A DNA stretch of 13,011 nt from CAVAWX01 sp963642995 (lineage in GTDB: Bacteria; Actinomycetota; Coriobacteriia; Coriobacteriales; QAMH01), in assembly GCA_963642995.1 (NCBI GenBank), contig CAVIIZ010000034.1, positions 1 to 13,011 of the forward strand, in the 5' to 3' direction. Shown here one piece after another: positions 10,425 through 13,011 of this stretch. The notes beneath the pieces were generated by a model, which was given only the letters and a program-made list of their open reading frames with translations, had not been told where the DNA came from and did no database searches. How positions within the stretch are numbered: the stretch's first letter is position 1; each line of letters begins with the position of its first letter. Position numbers and translations under genes: made by a program.

Positions 10425-13011
10425 ATGAGAGGCTTCCATCCCGAGGAGAAGAAGGGCGCGCCGCACGCGCGCCGCATCGCGCGCCCCCGCAAGGCCCTCG
10501 CGGCGCAGGGGGCGGCCGGCGCGCGCGGCAAGGCCCTCGCGCTGGGGGCGGCCGTCGTGGCGGCGGCGGTGCTGCTCGTGGGCCTGCCGGCTGCGGCGGC
10601 GGAGGTCTCCGTGGCCGCGGCGCAGGCGCAGAAGCAGTCCGCCCGGCCCGCGGAGTCGTCCGTCTGGACGCGCCTGGGCGGCGGCACGGCGCTCGGCACG
10701 ATGAAGAAGGTGGTGGACGAGGGCTGGTCCACGAGCGACTGGGCCGTCGTGGCCACCACCAACAGCTACCACGACGCGCTGTCCGCCTCCGGGCTCGCCG
10801 GCCTGCTGGAGTGCCCCGTCATGCTCACCGGCAAGGACTCCCTCCCCGACGCCACGGCCGAGCTCATCGTCTCCAAGAAGGTCGCCCACGTGGTCGTCGT
10901 GGGCGGCGAGGAGGCGGTCTCGGCCGGGGTGGAGGCCCGCATAGGCGCGCTGCCCGGCGTGTCCGTCGAGCGCGTGGCCGGCGCCACCGCCTCCGGCACC
11001 GCGCGCGCCGTCTACGAGTACGGCAAGGACGTGAACGGCGGCTGGCAGTCCCCCGACGCGGTCCTGGCCACCTCGCGCACCTACCAAGACGCCCTGTCCA
11101 TCGCCCCCTACGCCTACGCCAAGAAGGCGCCGGTGTTCCTCACCGACGCGGGCAAGAAGACGGCCGGCGCCTCGACCTCCGCGGCGATCAGGTCCGGCGG
11201 CTTCGCGCGCACGCTCGTGGTGGGCGGCTACGACGCCGTCGACGCCTCCGCGGACTCCGCCGTCGCGAACGCGCAGCGCCTGGCCGGCGCCGACGCCTAC
11301 GGCACCTCCAGGGCCGTGGCGAGGTTCTGCATCTCGGCCGGCATGGGGGTCTCGCACATGGGCGTGGCCCGCGGCGACGGCTACCACGACGCGCTCGCCG
11401 GCGCGGCCCTGTGCGGCAAGACGAACTCCGTCATCGTCTTGGCCGACGACAACAACAGGTACGCCGACATCCGCGACGCCTGCATCGCCGCCGTCGTCGA
11501 CCCCAACCGCGCCTCCCTGCAGAAGAGCTGCTACGTCTTCGGCGGCACGGCCGCGGTCAGCGTGCCCGTGTGGAACCGCATCGTCGGCGACGGGAGCAGC
11601 CCCGCGCCCTCGCCCGCGCCGGGCGGCAAGGAGATCGACTTCTCCGGCGCCGCGGTCGACGTCCCGCAAGGCGGCCTCTCCTACGACGGCACCCCCAAGA
11701 CCCCGGGCGTGGCCGGCCTGCCGCAAGGCCTTTCCGAGGGCGCCGACTACAAGCTGTCCTACTCCGCCAACACCGACGCCGGCACGGCGAGCGTCACCGT
11801 CACCGGCCTGGGCGACTACGCCGGCTCGTCCAAGGAGTTCAAATTCCAGATCGCGCCGGCCGACATCTCGGCGGCGAGGGTCTCTTTGGACCGCGACTCC
11901 TTCGACTACGACGGCTCCGCCCACGCGCCGTCCGTGACGGGCGTCGTCCTCGGCGGCAAGGCCCTCGACGCGTCGGCCGACTACACCGCGTCCGCGGACG
12001 CGCAGACCGTCCCCGGCGACTACATCGCGACCGTCACGGGCAGGGGCAACTACACCGGCACGGCCACGGCCGCCTGGAAGGTCGCCTCCACCGACGCGGT
12101 CTTCGCCGGCGCGAGGCTCGACGTGCCCGAGGGCGGCTACACCTACGACGGGCAGGCCAAGGAGCCGGCCGTCTCGGGCATGCCGGAGGGCGTGGGCTAC
12201 GCCGTCGAGTACCTGCACAACGCCGACGCCGGCACCGCCACCGCGATCGTCAGGGCCGAGGGCGGCGCCGTGAAGGCGTTCGACTTCGCCATCGCGCCGG
12301 CGCGGCTCGCCTCCGTCGGGCTGGAGTCCGGCGAGCTGCCCTACGCGGGCAAGGCGCTCTCCCCGAAGGTCGCCTCGGTGAGGGACGCGGCCGGGCGCCC
12401 CGTGGCGGCCGGGGGCTACACGCTCGCGGGCGACACCGGCGTGGACGCCGGCTCCTACACGCTGACCGCCACCGGCTGCGGCAACTACGAGGGCACGGCC
12501 ACGGCCTCCTGGGCCATCGCGCCCAAGGCCCTCTCCGACGGCGACCTGGCCGGCATGGCGCTCTCCGTCCCGGCCGGCGGCTACACCTACGACGGGCAGG
12601 CCAAGGAGCCGGCCGTGACCGGCCTGCCGCAAGGCCTCGTCGAGGGCAGGGACTACGACGTCTCCTACGCCGGCAACGTCGACGCCACCGCCAAGAGCGG
12701 CAAGGAGGCCACGGCCACCGTCAGGTTCAAGGGCAACTACGCGGGCACCACCGACAAGGCGCTCGAGTTCGAGATCGCGCAGGCCTCCCTCGACGGCGCG
12801 GCCGTCTACCTCGACGGCTCGCAGCTCGTCTACAGCGGCGCCGTCCAGACCAAGCGGGTGTCCGCCGTCGTGGCGGCAAACGGCCTCGCGGTGCCCGCGG
12901 ACGCCTACACGGTCTCCGGCGACGCGCAGGCCGACGTGAAGGCCGACGGCGGCTACACCCTGACCGTCACGGGCGCCGGCAACTACAAGGGCAGCGCCAC
13001 CGCCGCGTGGA
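10425..13011 (+). CDS. Exported surface protein with three CWB2 repeats and Ig-like repeats (3' end outside window)
   Basis: The frame is open from ATG 10425 to the window edge, 862 codons, with SD AGAGGAG. A long basic n-region (1-36) precedes a hydrophobic core (38-54) and AAA-type cleavage near residue 59, so it is exported. Residues about 100-190, 205-290 and 310-390 are three cell-wall-binding repeats type 2 (PF04122), each with a YxDALS/A word (SYHDALSA, TYQDALSI, GYHDALAG) and a VVGG/VFGG strand. CWB2 triplets anchor proteins non-covalently to secondary wall polymers in Clostridia. A Pro/Ser linker (391-401) leads to at least six Ig-like repeats of 71-86 residues (403-862). Odd repeats carry the YDG word (SYDGTPKTP or TYDGQAKEP), even ones end GNYxGxATAxW. 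The function of the projecting part, perhaps adhesion, is unknown. A minus-strand open frame over the same bases is a shadow. Confidence 0.9.
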   Translation, partial: MRGFHPEEKKGAPHARRIARPRKALAAQGAAGARGKALALGAAVVAAAVLLVGLPAAAAEVSVAAAQAQKQSARPAESSVWTRLGGGTALGTMKKVVDEGWSTSDWAVVATTNSYHDALSASGLAGLLECPVMLTGKDSLPDATAELIVSKKVAHVVVVGGEEAVSAGVEARIGALPGVSVERVAGATASGTARAVYEYGKDVNGGWQSPDAVLATSRTYQDALSIAPYAYAKKAPVFLTDAGKKTAGASTSAAIRSGGFARTLVVGGYDAVDASADSAVANAQRLAGADAYGTSRAVARFCISAGMGVSHMGVARGDGYHDALAGAALCGKTNSVIVLADDNNRYADIRDACIAAVVDPNRASLQKSCYVFGGTAAVSVPVWNRIVGDGSSPAPSPAPGGKEIDFSGAAVDVPQGGLSYDGTPKTPGVAGLPQGLSEGADYKLSYSANTDAGTASVTVTGLGDYAGSSKEFKFQIAPADISAARVSLDRDSFDYDGSAHAPSVTGVVLGGKALDASADYTASADAQTVPGDYIATVTGRGNYTGTATAAWKVASTDAVFAGARLDVPEGGYTYDGQAKEPAVSGMPEGVGYAVEYLHNADAGTATAIVRAEGGAVKAFDFAIAPARLASVGLESGELPYAGKALSPKVASVRDAAGRPVAAGGYTLAGDTGVDAGSYTLTATGCGNYEGTATASWAIAPKALSDGDLAGMALSVPAGGYTYDGQAKEPAVTGLPQGLVEGRDYDVSYAGNVDATAKSGKEATATVRFKGNYAGTTDKALEFEIAQASLDGAAVYLDGSQLVYSGAVQTKRVSAVVAANGLAVPADAYTVSGDAQADVKADGGYTLTVTGAGNYKGSATAAW
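12132..12616 (+). repeat. 41-bp identical repeats inside the Ig-like region
   Basis: The 41 bases at 12132-12172 recur unchanged at 12576-12616. They encode GGYTYDGQAKEPAV at residues 570 and 718. The offset is 444 bp, exactly 148 codons or one pair of Ig-like repeats, so recombination between them would remove or add a pair in frame. Confidence 0.9.

Noticed and set aside
10278..12632. A 784-codon minus-strand open frame opposite the surface-protein gene
   Set aside because: It is a codon-bias shadow: the plus strand carries signal peptide, CWB2 and Ig-like repeats in one uninterrupted frame with a good SD.

Overview
The window is GC-rich, with strong G/C bias at third codon positions. Its gene content points to a gut-type Coriobacteriia (Actinomycetota; Eggerthellaceae-like): a DUF6273 protein, several lone AAA ATPases with DUF4143 ends, a cell-wall-binding-repeat-2 surface protein with Ig-like repeats, and DegV. 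This placement is an inference from gene content and composition, not a database match.

Layout. (1) 1-669 is the C-terminal part of a DUF6273 protein, followed by two large hairpins. (2) 925-5150 carries three independent P-loop ATPase genes. The first is on the minus strand, divergent from the second; the third follows the second. The first two are AAA/DUF4143 proteins with PD-(D/E)XK-like ends; the third looks like an Orc1/Cdc6-type or archaeal-type ATPase with a C-terminal winged helix. Each is preceded by its own direct-repeat array, with periods of 34, 23 and 10 bp. The 10-bp array is ten perfect-register copies of RTTGGCRYYN running into a TATAAT box. (3) 5151-5640 holds a decayed fragment copied from the third ATPase and a 60-residue orphan gene. 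(4) 5733-6227 is tRNA-Ser(GGA) followed by a 182-bp tandem duplication that repeats the tRNA 3' end and carries several strong palindromes. (5) 6321-6504 encodes a 40-residue hydrophobic-then-basic peptide whose Shine-Dalgarno is held in a hairpin, which resembles a type I toxin. (6) 6606-10152 is a likely three-gene operon: nicotinate phosphoribosyltransferase, a DegV fatty-acid-binding protein and a beta-hydroxyacid-dehydrogenase-like protein that has lost its catalytic and cofactor motifs. (7) 10425 to the window end is the start of a large exported surface protein with three CWB2 repeats and at least six Ig-like repeats of two alternating types. It is preceded by a C12 tract and a long GC-rich leader hairpin.

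The housekeeping part (NAD salvage, tRNA) is ordinary. The accessory part, 2300-6500, is where unexplained structure is concentrated. The best candidates for something undescribed are the ATPase-linked repeat arrays, the tRNA-linked tandem repeat and the toxin-like small gene.
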